From Halobacillus litoralis (lineage in GTDB: Bacteria > Bacillota > Bacilli > Bacillales > Halobacillaceae): a stretch of 64,000 nucleotides of DNA. The notes beneath the pieces were generated by a model, which saw only the letters and a list, made by a program, of their open reading frames with translations, was not told where the DNA came from and searched no databases. Each line of letters starts with the position of its first letter. The first letter of the stretch is position 1. Below, piece after piece: positions 17,167 through 25,985 of the stretch. The position numbers and the translations under genes were made by a program. Where the stretch lies: assembly GCF_009856445.1 (NCBI RefSeq), contig NZ_WMFA01000001.1:434001-498000 (forward strand), read 5' to 3'.

Positions 17167-18255
17167 TTATTCTGGATTCGTGGTTTCTCTTCTTTCCAGC
17201 CATTCTTCGTAAAAATGACTGATGATGGCTTTCAGTACCGCATAGGTCGGAATCGCGAACAGCAATCCCAGGAATCCGGCGAGACTTCCTGCTGCCAGAA
17301 TTAAAGTGATGATGGTCAGTGGGTGGATGCTGAGTGCTTTCCCCATGACGTTCGGGGAGACAAAGTTTCCTTCCAGCTGTTGCGCGATAATTGTGATTAC
17401 GGCTACCCAGACAGCAAGGATCGGGTCCTGGAACAGTCCTACGAGCAGGGCTGGAATCACAGCTAAAAATGGACCGACAAATGGAATGACATTCATGACC
17501 ATGGCGAATAAGGCCAGGGTGAGGGCGTACCTTAAATCTATGATCATGTAGCCGATCAAAAGCAGGAGGCCAACGACGATACTGACTGTCATTTGACCCA
17601 GGATGAAAGCATTCAGCGTGTAATCCACAGAACGGGCAAGCTTCTCGAAGCTCTTAGCAGCACGATCACTTAAAAACTGCTTAATGAAGGGTACAAGCTT
17701 ATCTCCATCTTTTAACATGAAGAAAAGGAAGAAAGGAATAAGCACAAGCGCAAAGACAAAACCAATCAGCTGACTGACGACATTGATAATGACCGTTGGT
17801 GCTCCTTGTAAAGAGGTTTCTAAGTTATTGACTACACTATCAATGGTGCTGTTGAATTCACTTGGAATAATGTCCTGATTTTGCTGCCAGTACGTGACGG
17901 TTTCACTCAGCATATCCGCCATCTCAGGGATGTTATCCACAAGTTTTGTGAACTGCTCCTGCGCAATTGGAGCAATGAAACGGGTGATCAGGAATCCAAT
18001 GAATATGTAGAAAAGAAAGATGATCAGTATTCCTAGAATACGCGGCACCCGGTATTTTTCTAATAGCTGCAGCATCGGACGGGAAATATAAAAAAGAATC
18101 CCTCCGCCAATGAGAGGAACAGCGATGGCTGCAATATAGGTCAGAATGGGTTCAAAGAAAAAATGGATTTGGTTTAATAATAAAACCAACAGGGAGAGAA
18201 GGATGGCGGTTACAATGACTTGGAACCAACGTTTATGAATCAAAAGCGGACACAC
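17167..18255 (-). CDS. AI-2E family transporter (PerM/UPF0118)
   Basis: A 362-residue membrane protein with about eight membrane segments, a long periplasm-side region around residues 85-145, and family sequence such as LFAMVMNVIPFVGPFLAVIP and QQLEGNFVSPNVMGKALSIHP. Members export AI-2 or act as Na+/H+ antiporters in some species, so function is unsettled. The start is GTG at 18255 or, with better spacing from AAAAAGG, TTG at 18243 (358 residues). Confidence 0.88.
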   Translation of the reverse strand: MCPLLIHKRWFQVIVTAILLSLLVLLLNQIHFFFEPILTYIAAIAVPLIGGGILFYISRPMLQLLEKYRVPRILGILIIFLFYIFIGFLITRFIAPIAQEQFTKLVDNIPEMADMLSETVTYWQQNQDIIPSEFNSTIDSVVNNLETSLQGAPTVIINVVSQLIGFVFALVLIPFFLFFMLKDGDKLVPFIKQFLSDRAAKSFEKLARSVDYTLNAFILGQMTVSIVVGLLLLIGYMIIDLRYALTLALFAMVMNVIPFVGPFLAVIPALLVGLFQDPILAVWVAVITIIAQQLEGNFVSPNVMGKALSIHPLTIITLILAAGSLAGFLGLLFAIPTYAVLKAIISHFYEEWLERRETTNPE

Positions 18256-18380
18256 CTTTTTGTAAGAGTTTAATCACTATGTTAAGAATACCAAAGTTTG
18301 CCGGTGAAGCAATACATTTACTTTTAATCTTAGTAAGAATAAACTGAAAAAAGAAGCAAGAATTTGAAGGAGGAACTTGA

Positions 18381-19613
18381 ATGAAGAATGAACTACTGGA
18401 ACGCTTTACTTCTTATGTGAAAATCGATACGCAATCGAATGAAAACAGCCCGGCCACTCCTTCCACCGAAAAACAATGGGAGCTCGCTGATAAACTGGTG
18501 AATGAACTGAAGGGGATTGGGATGCAGGAGGTCACAGTGGATGATCACGCGTATGTAATGGCAACACTCCCGGCCAATACGGATAAAGAAGTCCCGGTCA
18601 TCGGTTTTCTTGCGCACATCGATACAGCCACCGACTTTACAGGGGCTGGAGTGAGCCCGCAAGTCGTCGAGGATTATGACGGTGGGACGATTGTATTGAA
18701 CAAGGATGTGGTGCTGTCACCAGATGAATTCCCGGAACTACCTACATATAAAGGGCAGACTTTAATTACAACAGACGGTACGACACTTCTTGGAGCAGAT
18801 AACAAAGCGGGGATTTCGGAAATCATGACAGCCCTGAATCATTTGATTAAGAACCCGGATATTAAGCATGGGAAAATCCGGGTAGCTTTTACTCCGGACG
18901 AGGAAATTGGAAGAGGCCCACATAAATTTGACGTGGAGCGGTTTGGTGCGGCTTATGCTTATACGGTCGATGGTGGTCCGCTGGGTGAACTTCAATATGA
19001 AAGCTTCAATGCGGCAACAGCTAAAGTGGTTTTCCATGGTCATAGCGTTCACCCGGGGACAGCCAAGAATAAAATGGTGAATGCAGCGAAGCTTGCGATG
19101 GCTTTTCACCATTCCTTACCCGAACAAGAAGCTCCTGAGCATACGGAAGAATATGAAGGCTTTTTCCACCTTCACTCGATACAGGGAGACGTTGAGAAAG
19201 CTGAATTGACATATTTGATTCGTGACCATGACAAAGATGCGTTTCAACAGAAAAAAGAAAAGATGGAGCAAACAGCAGAAACCATCCGTGAACAACATGG
19301 CAGGAAACGAGTGGAACTGACCATCGAAGACCAGTATTACAACATGGGGGATAAAATCAAACCGGTGAAACATATTGTGGATATTGCTCACGCTGCTATG
19401 TTGAATAAAGGTGTGGAACCCCTTGTGAAACCGATCAGGGGAGGAACGGATGGCTCTCAACTTTCCTATATGGGACTGCCGACTCCAAACCTATTCACAG
19501 GTGGAGAGAATTTTCATGGGAAGTATGAATATATTTCGCTTGAAAGTATGGAAAAAGCGACCGAGGTCATTGTCGAGATTGCCCGGTTATTTGAAGATCA
19601 GGCAGATAAGTAA
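18381..19613 (+). CDS. pepT: peptidase T (tripeptide aminopeptidase)
   Basis: A 410-residue M20 zinc aminopeptidase releasing N-terminal residues from tripeptides. Metal-site regions are visible: [57 protein letters not shown], and a C-terminal [17 protein letters not shown] with [22 protein letters not shown] precedes the ATG. Length is typical. Monocistronic. Confidence 0.95.
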   Translation: MKNELLERFTSYVKIDTQSNENSPATPSTEKQWELADKLVNELKGIGMQEVTVDDHAYVMATLPANTDKEVPVIGFLAHIDTATDFTGAGVSPQVVEDYDGGTIVLNKDVVLSPDEFPELPTYKGQTLITTDGTTLLGADNKAGISEIMTALNHLIKNPDIKHGKIRVAFTPDEEIGRGPHKFDVERFGAAYAYTVDGGPLGELQYESFNAATAKVVFHGHSVHPGTAKNKMVNAAKLAMAFHHSLPEQEAPEHTEEYEGFFHLHSIQGDVEKAELTYLIRDHDKDAFQQKKEKMEQTAETIREQHGRKRVELTIEDQYYNMGDKIKPVKHIVDIAHAAMLNKGVEPLVKPIRGGTDGSQLSYMGLPTPNLFTGGENFHGKYEYISLESMEKATEVIVEIARLFEDQADK

Positions 19614-19711
19614 GAGAAGACGCGAATAGCTCAAACGTTCGTTCAATAGTGCATAAGGAAACCTTCCTGTCCTCATACTAGAATTATTCTATACAGTGGG
19701 CAGGAAAGTCG

Positions 19712-19739
19712 TTGACAAAACAAGGTTGCGTGCTATGAT
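19712..19739 (+). promoter_or_regulatory. sigma-A promoter for the Mn riboswitch transcript
   Basis: TTGACA and TATGAT separated by 16 bases, about 20 bases upstream of the riboswitch aptamer. Confidence 0.75.
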
Positions 19740-19760
19740 TATGGGTAGATGTAGCATTCC

Positions 19761-19907
19761 TAAAGGGGAGTAGCTGGGACAATAAAGTCGTCATTTCGGG
19801 AAACATTCCCCGGCTTTATTGGCAACGGAAGTTGTTAGCGAGACCTTTACCCACTGTGGTAAAGGTCTATTCTTTTGGTCCTTACCATAGTGGTGGGGAC
19901 CATTTTT
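19761..19907 (+). ncRNA. yybP-ykoY (manganese) riboswitch with terminator
   Basis: The aptamer spans 19761-19849, opening with AAAGGGGAGTAGC and closing with AGCGAGACCTTTA; P1 is TAAAGG/CCTTTA. The expression platform shows competing helices: ACCTTTACC with GGTAAAGGT (anti-P1), CACTGTGGTAAAGG with CCTTACCATAGTG (antiterminator), and GGTCC-ACCA with TGGT-GGACC followed by T6 (terminator, about 19877-19907). This predicts an ON switch: Mn2+ stabilises P1, the antiterminator forms and the TerC gene is transcribed. Confidence 0.93.
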
Positions 19908-19929
19908 TATGGAAAAGGAGAGAATAGAA

Positions 19930-20706
19930 TTGGATGCTCAATTATTGATTGAATACGGTTGGGTTTTGATTGTGCTTGTCGGATTGGAAGGGATTCTTGC
20001 AGCTGACAACGCCCTTGTACTAGCAATCATGGTCAAACACCTGCCGGAAGAAAAAAGGAAAAAGGCTTTATTTTACGGTTTAGCGGGTGCATTTATACTT
20101 AGATTCGGATCTCTATTTATCATTTCCTTCCTTGTCGACGTGTGGCAGGTTCAAGCATTGGGAGCTGCTTACTTACTTTTCATTTCAGGAAAACACCTCT
20201 TTGACCGGTGGCGGACCAAAGGGGATGATTATGAAGAAGAAATGGAAGAAGATGCAGGGGATCAGCGTGGTAAAGGCTTTTGGGCGACTGTCCTTAAAGT
20301 AGAGCTTGCCGACCTCGCTTTTGCCGTGGACTCTATATTAGCTGCCGTCGCTCTTGCTGTCGCTTTGCCTGAAACAGATCTACCGGAAGTCGGAAGCTTG
20401 GACGGTGCACAATTCGCCGTCATCCTCACCGGTGGTATGATCGGTATTATCATCATGCGTTTTGCGGCCGGTTACTTTGTGAAACTTCTGAAGTCCCGTC
20501 CAGGTTTAGAAGTAGCGGCATTTGTTATTGTCGGCTGGGTCGGTGTCAAATTAGTTGTCTCTACGCTTGCTCACCCGAACATACAAATTTTGGATGAGCA
20601 CTTCGCTCATTCGACCTTATGGAAAATTATTTTCTATTCTATCCTTGTCCTGATCGCAGCATTGGGATGGTTCTTATCAGAGAAAAAAGAAGTGGAAGAA
20701 GAATAA
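19930..20706 (+). CDS. TerC family membrane protein, probable Mn2+ exporter (YkoY/MeeY-like)
   Basis: A 258-residue protein with about seven membrane segments and the TerC signature LEGILAADNALVLAIMVKHLP; the acidic D in AADN and a second one in ADLAFAVDSILA are the expected metal-site residues. An in-frame ATG lies at 19909 on the edge of the terminator, but AAGGAG 9 bases before TTG 19930 and family N-termini (MDAQLLIEYGW) favour the TTG. The upstream Mn2+ riboswitch links it to manganese export; substrate is inferred from that and from the family. Confidence 0.92.
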   Translation: MDAQLLIEYGWVLIVLVGLEGILAADNALVLAIMVKHLPEEKRKKALFYGLAGAFILRFGSLFIISFLVDVWQVQALGAAYLLFISGKHLFDRWRTKGDDYEEEMEEDAGDQRGKGFWATVLKVELADLAFAVDSILAAVALAVALPETDLPEVGSLDGAQFAVILTGGMIGIIIMRFAAGYFVKLLKSRPGLEVAAFVIVGWVGVKLVVSTLAHPNIQILDEHFAHSTLWKIIFYSILVLIAALGWFLSEKKEVEEE

Positions 20707-20709
20707 CTA

Positions 20710-20740
20710 AAAAGCTGTGGCCTTCGCCGCAGCTTTTCTT
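20710..20740 (+). terminator. terminator of the TerC gene
   Basis: AAAGCTGTGG pairs with CCGCAGCTTT (one G-U) closed by CTTCG-type loop, then T-rich. Confidence 0.8.
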
Positions 20741-20812
20741 ATGGGCAAATTCTTTTACTTTCCTTATGAGAAAGTTAAGATAAAGAAAAGGGAGACAAAG
20801 GAGGGCTAACTA

Positions 20813-21007
20813 ATGGGCAAAGCAGCTCAGCATCCTTCACAACAGTTTCATTATATAAAGAATAGGATACAAATGCTCAACCAGGTCGTATCCAGTATGG
20901 ATGCAGAAAATGTGGACATCCAGGATTTCAATCGTGTTTTGGATATGATTGAGCAGCTCCAGGTGAAAATGTCCCGCTTTAAAAAAGATTGGGAGCAGGA
21001 ATCATGA
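20813..21007 (+). CDS. SE1561 family small protein
   Basis: A 64-residue helical protein (MGKAAQHPSQQFHYIKNR, VVSSMDAENVDIQDFNRVL, ending FKKDWEQES) matching the conserved hypothetical SE1561 family of Bacillales. GGAGGGC precedes the ATG. Its stop overlaps the next start (ATGA), so the two are translationally coupled. Function unknown. Confidence 0.82.
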   Translation: MGKAAQHPSQQFHYIKNRIQMLNQVVSSMDAENVDIQDFNRVLDMIEQLQVKMSRFKKDWEQES

Positions 21008-21459
21008 ACATTCATTGGACACCTATCACTCAGCAAGACGCAGAAGAAATTGCAGCATGGAAATATCCTGAGCCCTATAATTTTTATGATATGACGGCTG
21101 ATGAAGAAGATTTAGAGCTGTTCATTAATCCTGAAAAGCGGAGTCCTCATACGTTTAGTGGTCACAAGGACGGAGAGTTGACCGGTTTCCTGACGGTGGA
21201 TTTAGAAAACCACCCCACTGTTGATCTTGGTTTAGGTATGCACCCGGATGAAACAGGTAAAGGAGAAGGGGAAAGCTTCGTGCAAGCCTGTCTCGAATTT
21301 GCAGCAAAAAGGTATGAAGCCACAGCTTTCACACTTTCTGTTGCTACATTCAATGAACGTGCGATTTCTGTTTACGAACGTCTAGGCTTCAAAAAGAAGC
21401 ACACGTTTACGCAGGCAACAAATGGGGGACATTATGAGTTCCTTTCGATGGAGAAATAA
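21004..21459 (+). CDS. GNAT family N-acetyltransferase
   Basis: A 151-residue single-domain acetyltransferase: acetyl-CoA loop region GLGMHPDETGKGEGESFVQACL and C-terminal VATFNERAISVYERLGFKKK. ATG at 21004 is used because it sits in the ATGA overlap with the SE1561-family gene; an upstream in-frame start lacks a site. Related to RimI-like proteins; substrate unknown. Confidence 0.87.
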   Translation: MNIHWTPITQQDAEEIAAWKYPEPYNFYDMTADEEDLELFINPEKRSPHTFSGHKDGELTGFLTVDLENHPTVDLGLGMHPDETGKGEGESFVQACLEFAAKRYEATAFTLSVATFNERAISVYERLGFKKKHTFTQATNGGHYEFLSMEK

Positions 21460-21476
21460 ACAAGGAGAGTGGCATC

Positions 21477-21926
21477 ATGGCTTTGCATCATTTTCATTTG
21501 AAAGCCGACTGGCCGGGAGGCAGGAATGAAGTCGGCTACATTGAATCCGAAAAGCTGAAAACAAAAATATCCATACCAAAAGAAATGGATGGACCGGATG
21601 TAGGAACTAACCCAGACGAGATGCTTCTGGGAGCGGCGTCCACTTGTTACATCATCAGCCTCGCAGCTTTGATTGAAAGGGCGGAATTACCTCTAGAAGA
21701 AATGGATATGGAGTCCGAAGGGATCGTGGATGTGACCGATGGAATTTTCACCTATCAAAAGATCATTCACAGACCGAGAGTAGTCCTGCGCCCGGAAGCG
21801 GACGAAAAAGATTTATCCAAACTGAACCGCCTCATTGAAAAGGCTGAAAAGAGCTGTATGATCTCAAAAGCCATTCAAGGGAATGTTGAACTTGAAATGG
21901 AAGCAGACACAAGAATTGCTGAATGA
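21477..21926 (+). CDS. OsmC family peroxiredoxin-like protein
   Basis: A 149-residue OsmC/Ohr-fold protein that reduces organic hydroperoxides. The two conserved cysteines are present, in AASTCYIISLAALIERAELP (about residue 58) and EKSCMISKAI (about 123). AGGAGAG lies before the ATG. It follows the GNAT gene by 17 bases, probably in the same operon, and ends at a strong terminator. Confidence 0.87.
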   Translation: MALHHFHLKADWPGGRNEVGYIESEKLKTKISIPKEMDGPDVGTNPDEMLLGAASTCYIISLAALIERAELPLEEMDMESEGIVDVTDGIFTYQKIIHRPRVVLRPEADEKDLSKLNRLIEKAEKSCMISKAIQGNVELEMEADTRIAE

Positions 21927-21927
21927 C

Positions 21928-21962
21928 AAAAAGGACGGCCCCTTACAGGCCGTCCTTTTTGT
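21928..21962. terminator. bidirectional terminator after the OsmC gene
   Basis: AAAAAGGACGGCC pairs with GGCCGTCCTTTTT with a short loop; also serves the converging glucosidase gene. Confidence 0.92.
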
Positions 21963-21990
21963 TTTCCTCAAGCTGATGGAGGACCAGGAG

Positions 21991-23652
21991 TTATTGGGTT
22001 AATAAATAGACACGTGCTTCGAAAGGTTTAAGTGTAAAACTATTTTCATCCACATGTTTATCAACAATCAGGTTTGAGAGGATTAAGTCGTCCGAATTTA
22101 GTGTATAAGAAGACTTAAATGCTGCTGTCTTTTTCGTCAGGTTCGAAATCACTAGAGCTGTCTGATCGCCAAGTGTTCTCGTATAAGCATAAATCTGTTT
22201 GTCGTCTGGAAGAATCAACTCATACGTCCCATAGGTGAAGAGGTCATATTGTTTCTTTAGACGAATCATTTCTTTATAGTGATTCAGAATTGAATGGGGG
22301 TCGTCTTGCTGGTCTGCGACATTGATGACCTTGTAGTTCGGATTGATTTTCATCCAAGGCGTTCCGCTTGTGAATCCAGCATTTTCCTCATGACTCCATT
22401 GCATAGGGGTCCGACTGTTATCCCTGGAGGTATTCCAAAGAATCTGTATGATTTCTTCGTGAGACATGCCTTTTTCTTTTTTCGCCTTGTATAAATTCTT
22501 CGCTGCGACATCATCATAATCTTCAATAGAAGGGAAGGCCACATTTGTCATACCGATTTCCTGTCCCTGATAGATGTACGGTGTTCCTTGCATGAAGAAA
22601 TACATCGTTGCAATGGATGTTGCACTTTCCCGCCAGTAGACTTCGTCGTCTCCCCACGTAGATACAACACGGGCTTTATCGTGGTTTTCTACGAATAGAG
22701 CATTCCATCCGTCACCTTCCAAAGCTTTCTGCCAGCGTGTAAGTACTTCTTTCAACCCTGGGATATCGAGCTGTTGCTCTGCATCCTGATCCCAGAGATC
22801 CAAATGTTCAAATTGGAAAATCATATCCATTTTCCCGTTGTCTCCAACCCATAGATCGGCTTCGTCGGCACTAACACCATTCGCTTCGCCGACGGTCATG
22901 ACGTCATAATTGCTGTACGTTTCGTCTTTGAATTCTTGTAAAAATTTATGGATGCCTTCCTGATTCATATGCATATCAAAGGAAGATACGTATTTCTCTT
23001 TCTTCGGATTTGGCATATCAGGGAAGTCCGGGCGTTTTTTAATGTGACTGATGGCATCAATGCGGAAGCCATCAATCCCTTTTTCCAGCCACCAGTTGAC
23101 CGTATCATATAACGCTTCACGAACTTTGGGGTTTTCCCAGTTCAGATCCGGCTGTTTGGTGGAGAATACGTGCAAATAATATTGCTCTGTTTTTTCATCG
23201 TACTGCCAGGCAGAACCATCAAAGATACTTTCCCAGTTGTTTGGTTCGGCACCTTTTTTTCCGTCCCGCCAAATGTACCAGTCACGCTTCGGATTGTCTT
23301 TGGATCTTCTAGATTCAATGAACCATGGGTGCTCATCGCTTGTGTGGTTGAGCACAAGATCAATGATCAGTTTCATGTCCCGTTTGTGTACTTCCTGAAG
23401 CAATCGATCGAAATCTGCCATCGTTCCGAATTCTTCTAGAATGTCCTGATAATCAGAGATATCGTAGCCATTGTCATCTTTGGGAGACTTGTACATCGGG
23501 CAGATCCAAATAAAATCAATGCCCATTTCTTTCAAATAATCAAGCCTGTCAATCATACCTTGCAAATCCCCGATTCCGTCACCGTTCGAATCTTGGAAAC
23601 TGCGAGGATAGACTTGGTATCCAACCGCTTCCTTCCACCATACACGTTCCAT
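21991..23652 (-). CDS. GH13 alpha-glucosidase (oligo-1,6-glucosidase type)
   Basis: A 553-residue GH13 enzyme hydrolysing short alpha-glucosides in the cytoplasm. Catalytic residues are visible: nucleophile D199 (GFRIDAISH), acid/base E256 (VGEANG) and D325 (VENHDKARV); conserved region I DLVLNHTSDEH is near 98. No signal peptide. GAGGGG precedes the ATG. It resembles oligo-1,6-glucosidase and trehalose-6-phosphate hydrolase; no PTS or sugar transporter is nearby to decide. Confidence 0.9.
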   Translation of the reverse strand: MERVWWKEAVGYQVYPRSFQDSNGDGIGDLQGMIDRLDYLKEMGIDFIWICPMYKSPKDDNGYDISDYQDILEEFGTMADFDRLLQEVHKRDMKLIIDLVLNHTSDEHPWFIESRRSKDNPKRDWYIWRDGKKGAEPNNWESIFDGSAWQYDEKTEQYYLHVFSTKQPDLNWENPKVREALYDTVNWWLEKGIDGFRIDAISHIKKRPDFPDMPNPKKEKYVSSFDMHMNQEGIHKFLQEFKDETYSNYDVMTVGEANGVSADEADLWVGDNGKMDMIFQFEHLDLWDQDAEQQLDIPGLKEVLTRWQKALEGDGWNALFVENHDKARVVSTWGDDEVYWRESATSIATMYFFMQGTPYIYQGQEIGMTNVAFPSIEDYDDVAAKNLYKAKKEKGMSHEEIIQILWNTSRDNSRTPMQWSHEENAGFTSGTPWMKINPNYKVINVADQQDDPHSILNHYKEMIRLKKQYDLFTYGTYELILPDDKQIYAYTRTLGDQTALVISNLTKKTAAFKSSYTLNSDDLILSNLIVDKHVDENSFTLKPFEARVYLLTQ

Positions 23653-23681
23653 AGTATTCCCCTCATTTCATTACAGTTATA

Positions 23682-23697
23682 TGCAACCGATTGCGCA
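23682..23697. promoter_or_regulatory. LacI-type operator upstream of the GH13 gene
   Basis: TGCAACCGATTGCGCA is a near-perfect palindrome with the central CG pattern of LacI/GalR operators, 30 bases before the gene start. The regulator is not in the window. Confidence 0.5.
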
Positions 23698-23775
23698 TTT
23701 TGTGAAAAAATAAAAACCTGATCACATTCCAAGCTTTTACTGAATTAATATTTTTATAAATTCTTCCAAGTTTTG

Positions 23776-23789
23776 TGCAAACGTTTTCT
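23776..23789. promoter_or_regulatory. candidate CcpA cre or second LacI-type site
   Basis: TGCAAACGTTTTCT fits the cre pattern TGNAANCGNWNNCW, in the region upstream of the GH13 gene. Catabolite control is expected for a glucosidase, but binding is inferred. Confidence 0.45.
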
Positions 23790-23872
23790 TAATGTAATCT
23801 ATCTTATCCGATTTTATCTGTTTTTACAATAGGAATTGTAGTGAAAAATGAAAATAGAGGAGTTCATTTGAA

Positions 23873-23901
23873 TTGCACTTTATAAATAAATCCGATATGA
23901 T
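23873..23901 (+). promoter_or_regulatory. promoter of the riboflavin operon
   Basis: TTGCAC and TATGAT with a 17-base spacer, ending about 30 bases before the FMN aptamer. Confidence 0.7.
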
Positions 23902-23932
23902 TTATATTGTAACGGAAAATTGAATAACGTAA

Positions 23933-24075
23933 ACCTTCGGGGTCGGGTGAAAATCCCAGCCGGCGGTAATGAGCATATGCTCCGAGCCCGCGACGGAGAA
24001 TCAGTGTTAGGCACGGTTCTCCCTGATTTGGTGAAACTCCAAAGCCGACAGTTATAGTCTGGATGGGAGAAGGTT
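23933..24075 (+). ncRNA. FMN riboswitch (RFN element)
   Basis: Contains the conserved elements CTTCGGGGTCGGGTGAAAAT, CCCAGCCGGCGGTA, AGCCCGCGA, CTGATTTGGTGAAACTCC and AAAGCCGACAGTTATAGTC, closing with GGGAGAAGG that pairs with the opening CCTTC. It controls the downstream rib operon through the terminator at 24150-24184: FMN binding stops transcription. Confidence 0.97.
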
Positions 24076-24149
24076 GTAGAAACGTAAAGGTACTAAAATC
24101 AAAGCAATACGGGTACCCTTTTTTAAGTGTATGCGATTTACGTTCAACG

Positions 24150-24186
24150 ACCCTGGAGAAGTCTGTCTTCTTCAGGGTTTTTTTAT
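24150..24186 (+). terminator. FMN riboswitch expression-platform terminator
   Basis: ACCCTGGAGAAG pairs with CTTCTTCAGGGT then T7. It lies 45 bases before ribD. An additional short hairpin with a T-run lies near 24083-24125 and may take part in antitermination. Confidence 0.85.
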
Positions 24187-24228
24187 TTTTTCGGCAAAGC
24201 ATGCCGGTTGGAAAAGGTGGTGAAGGTC

Positions 24229-25326
24229 TTGGATCGGGATGAAAGGTATATGAGAATGGCTGTAGATATGGCGCGGGAAACGGTTGGTCAGACAAGTCCG
24301 AATCCCTCCGTCGCTGCGATTGTCGTTAAGCATAATCAGATGGTGGGCGTAGGCGTTCATGTCAAGGCAGGAGAGCCTCATGCCGAAGTTCATGCACTCC
24401 GCATGGCAGGAGAGAAGGCGAGAGATGCAGAAATTTATGTCACACTTGAACCGTGCAGCCACTATGGGCAGACCCCCCCATGTGTAGAAGCCATCATGGA
24501 AGCTGGCATAAAAAGAGTGGTGGTTGCATCGAATGATCCCAATCCTAAAGTATCCGGCAGAGGTATTCGGATGATGAGAGAGCATGGTCTTGAGGTGAAG
24601 ACAGAGGTGCTGAAAGAAGAGGCAGATGAAATCAATGCTTCCTTTTTTCACTTCATCCAAAAGAAAGAACCTTATGTCCGTTTGAAGACGGCTATGAGTT
24701 TGGATGGAAAGATCGCCACATCCACAGGAGAAAGCCAGTGGATTACGGGTGAAGAAGCGCGCCGTGATGGCCACCACTATCGCCATCGCTCTGATGGCAT
24801 CTTAGTTGGAATCAATACAGTGCTGATGGATAACCCTAAGCTGACAACGCGAATAGAGGGAGAAGGCCGTCATCCAAAAAGGATCGTCCTTGATACCCAT
24901 CTCAGGATACCGCCTTCCTCTCAGTTGATCCAGGACGACTCAGCGCCAACATGGGTGTTCACAGGGAATCATGTGAAAAAAGAAGCGATGGATACCTTTG
25001 AAAACTATGAACATGTCACCATCATCCCACTTCACGGTGAAGAGGTTTCCATAGAAGAAGTCCTGCGGTATTTAGGAGAACGAAAAGTCACTTCTTTGCT
25101 TGTTGAAGGAGGAGCGACGATTGCGGATGCCTTCGTACGTGCGGGAAAAGTGGATGAAACCGTGACGTATATGGCACCGAAGTTAATCGGAGGAAAAGAA
25201 GCCTTAACACCTGTGGGCGGAAAAGGCATTCAACAATTAAAGAATGTAAGCTCCTTTGAAATCGTTTCGACTGAAAAAATAGGGGATGACATTAAAATTG
25301 TTTCCGTTAGAAAAGGAGAATCTTAA
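24229..25326 (+). CDS. ribD: bifunctional riboflavin biosynthesis deaminase/reductase RibD
   Basis: About 365 residues. It deaminates and then reduces the pyrimidine intermediate of riboflavin synthesis. The deaminase half has zinc motifs HAEVHAL and EPCSHYGQTPPCVEA; the reductase half (from about residue 145) has RLKTAMSLDGKIATSTGESQ, GILVGINTVLMDNP and LLVEGGATI. The frame is open further upstream through the terminator, so the start is TTG 24229 (MDRDERYMRMA) with AAAAGGTGG upstream; GTG 24217 or 24220 are alternatives. The stop overlaps the ribE start as TAATG. Confidence 0.93.
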   Translation: MDRDERYMRMAVDMARETVGQTSPNPSVAAIVVKHNQMVGVGVHVKAGEPHAEVHALRMAGEKARDAEIYVTLEPCSHYGQTPPCVEAIMEAGIKRVVVASNDPNPKVSGRGIRMMREHGLEVKTEVLKEEADEINASFFHFIQKKEPYVRLKTAMSLDGKIATSTGESQWITGEEARRDGHHYRHRSDGILVGINTVLMDNPKLTTRIEGEGRHPKRIVLDTHLRIPPSSQLIQDDSAPTWVFTGNHVKKEAMDTFENYEHVTIIPLHGEEVSIEEVLRYLGERKVTSLLVEGGATIADAFVRAGKVDETVTYMAPKLIGGKEALTPVGGKGIQQLKNVSSFEIVSTEKIGDDIKIVSVRKGES

Positions 25327-25976
25327 TGTTTACGGGGATCGTTGAAGAAATAGGAACATTAAAATCAGTAAAAAATAAAACCGAAGCACTCGAAGTGAAC
25401 CTTTCAGCCAAAGAAATTTTAACAGACGTCAAATTAGGCGACAGCATATCCGTCAATGGCGTGTGTCTGACTGTAACAAACTTTTCGGAGCAGACGGTTT
25501 CTTTTGACGTCATGCCTGAAACATACCGAGCTACGAACATTCATGAACTTCAGCAGGGCGACCCGGTGAACCTGGAAAGGGCGATGGCTGCAGGCGGACG
25601 TTTCGGAGGACATTTAGTTTCCGGACATATTGATGGAACGGGTAAAATCGTTTCGAAAAAGCCTGAATCCAATGCCGTTTATTATGAAATTGAACTACCT
25701 GATGAACTTATCCAATATTTCGTATATAAAGGGTCCATTGCTGTGGACGGGACTTCTCTGACGGTTTTTGGTGTCGATGACTCCAAAGTGACGATTTCCC
25801 TTATTCCTCATACGATGGAGCACACGGTGCTCGGCGCAAAGGGACCTGGTGACAGTGTCAATATTGAGTGCGACATGATCGGAAAATATGTGGCTCATTT
25901 TTTGAGCGGACAAAACAAAGAAGAGCCGAAGTCGAGGCTGTCCAAACAGTTTCTTTCTGACAACGGCTTTGCATAA
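25326..25976 (+). CDS. ribE: riboflavin synthase alpha subunit
   Basis: A 216-residue protein of two internally repeated lumazine-binding barrels, starting MFTGIVEEIGTLKSV. The N-terminal barrel has SVNGVCLTV and the matching second one AVDGTSLTVFGV; GGHLVSGHIDGTG is conserved. It converts two 6,7-dimethyl-8-ribityllumazine into riboflavin. Overlaps the ribD stop by 1 base with AAAGGAGAA upstream. Called ribB in some Bacillus nomenclature. Confidence 0.96.
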   Translation: MFTGIVEEIGTLKSVKNKTEALEVNLSAKEILTDVKLGDSISVNGVCLTVTNFSEQTVSFDVMPETYRATNIHELQQGDPVNLERAMAAGGRFGGHLVSGHIDGTGKIVSKKPESNAVYYEIELPDELIQYFVYKGSIAVDGTSLTVFGVDDSKVTISLIPHTMEHTVLGAKGPGDSVNIECDMIGKYVAHFLSGQNKEEPKSRLSKQFLSDNGFA

Positions 25977-25985
25977 GAGGGTGAA

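Noticed and set aside
24127-24228. Upstream extension of ribD from ATG 24127
   Set aside because: It would start before the riboswitch terminator and translate through it; the RibD homology begins only at about 24229.
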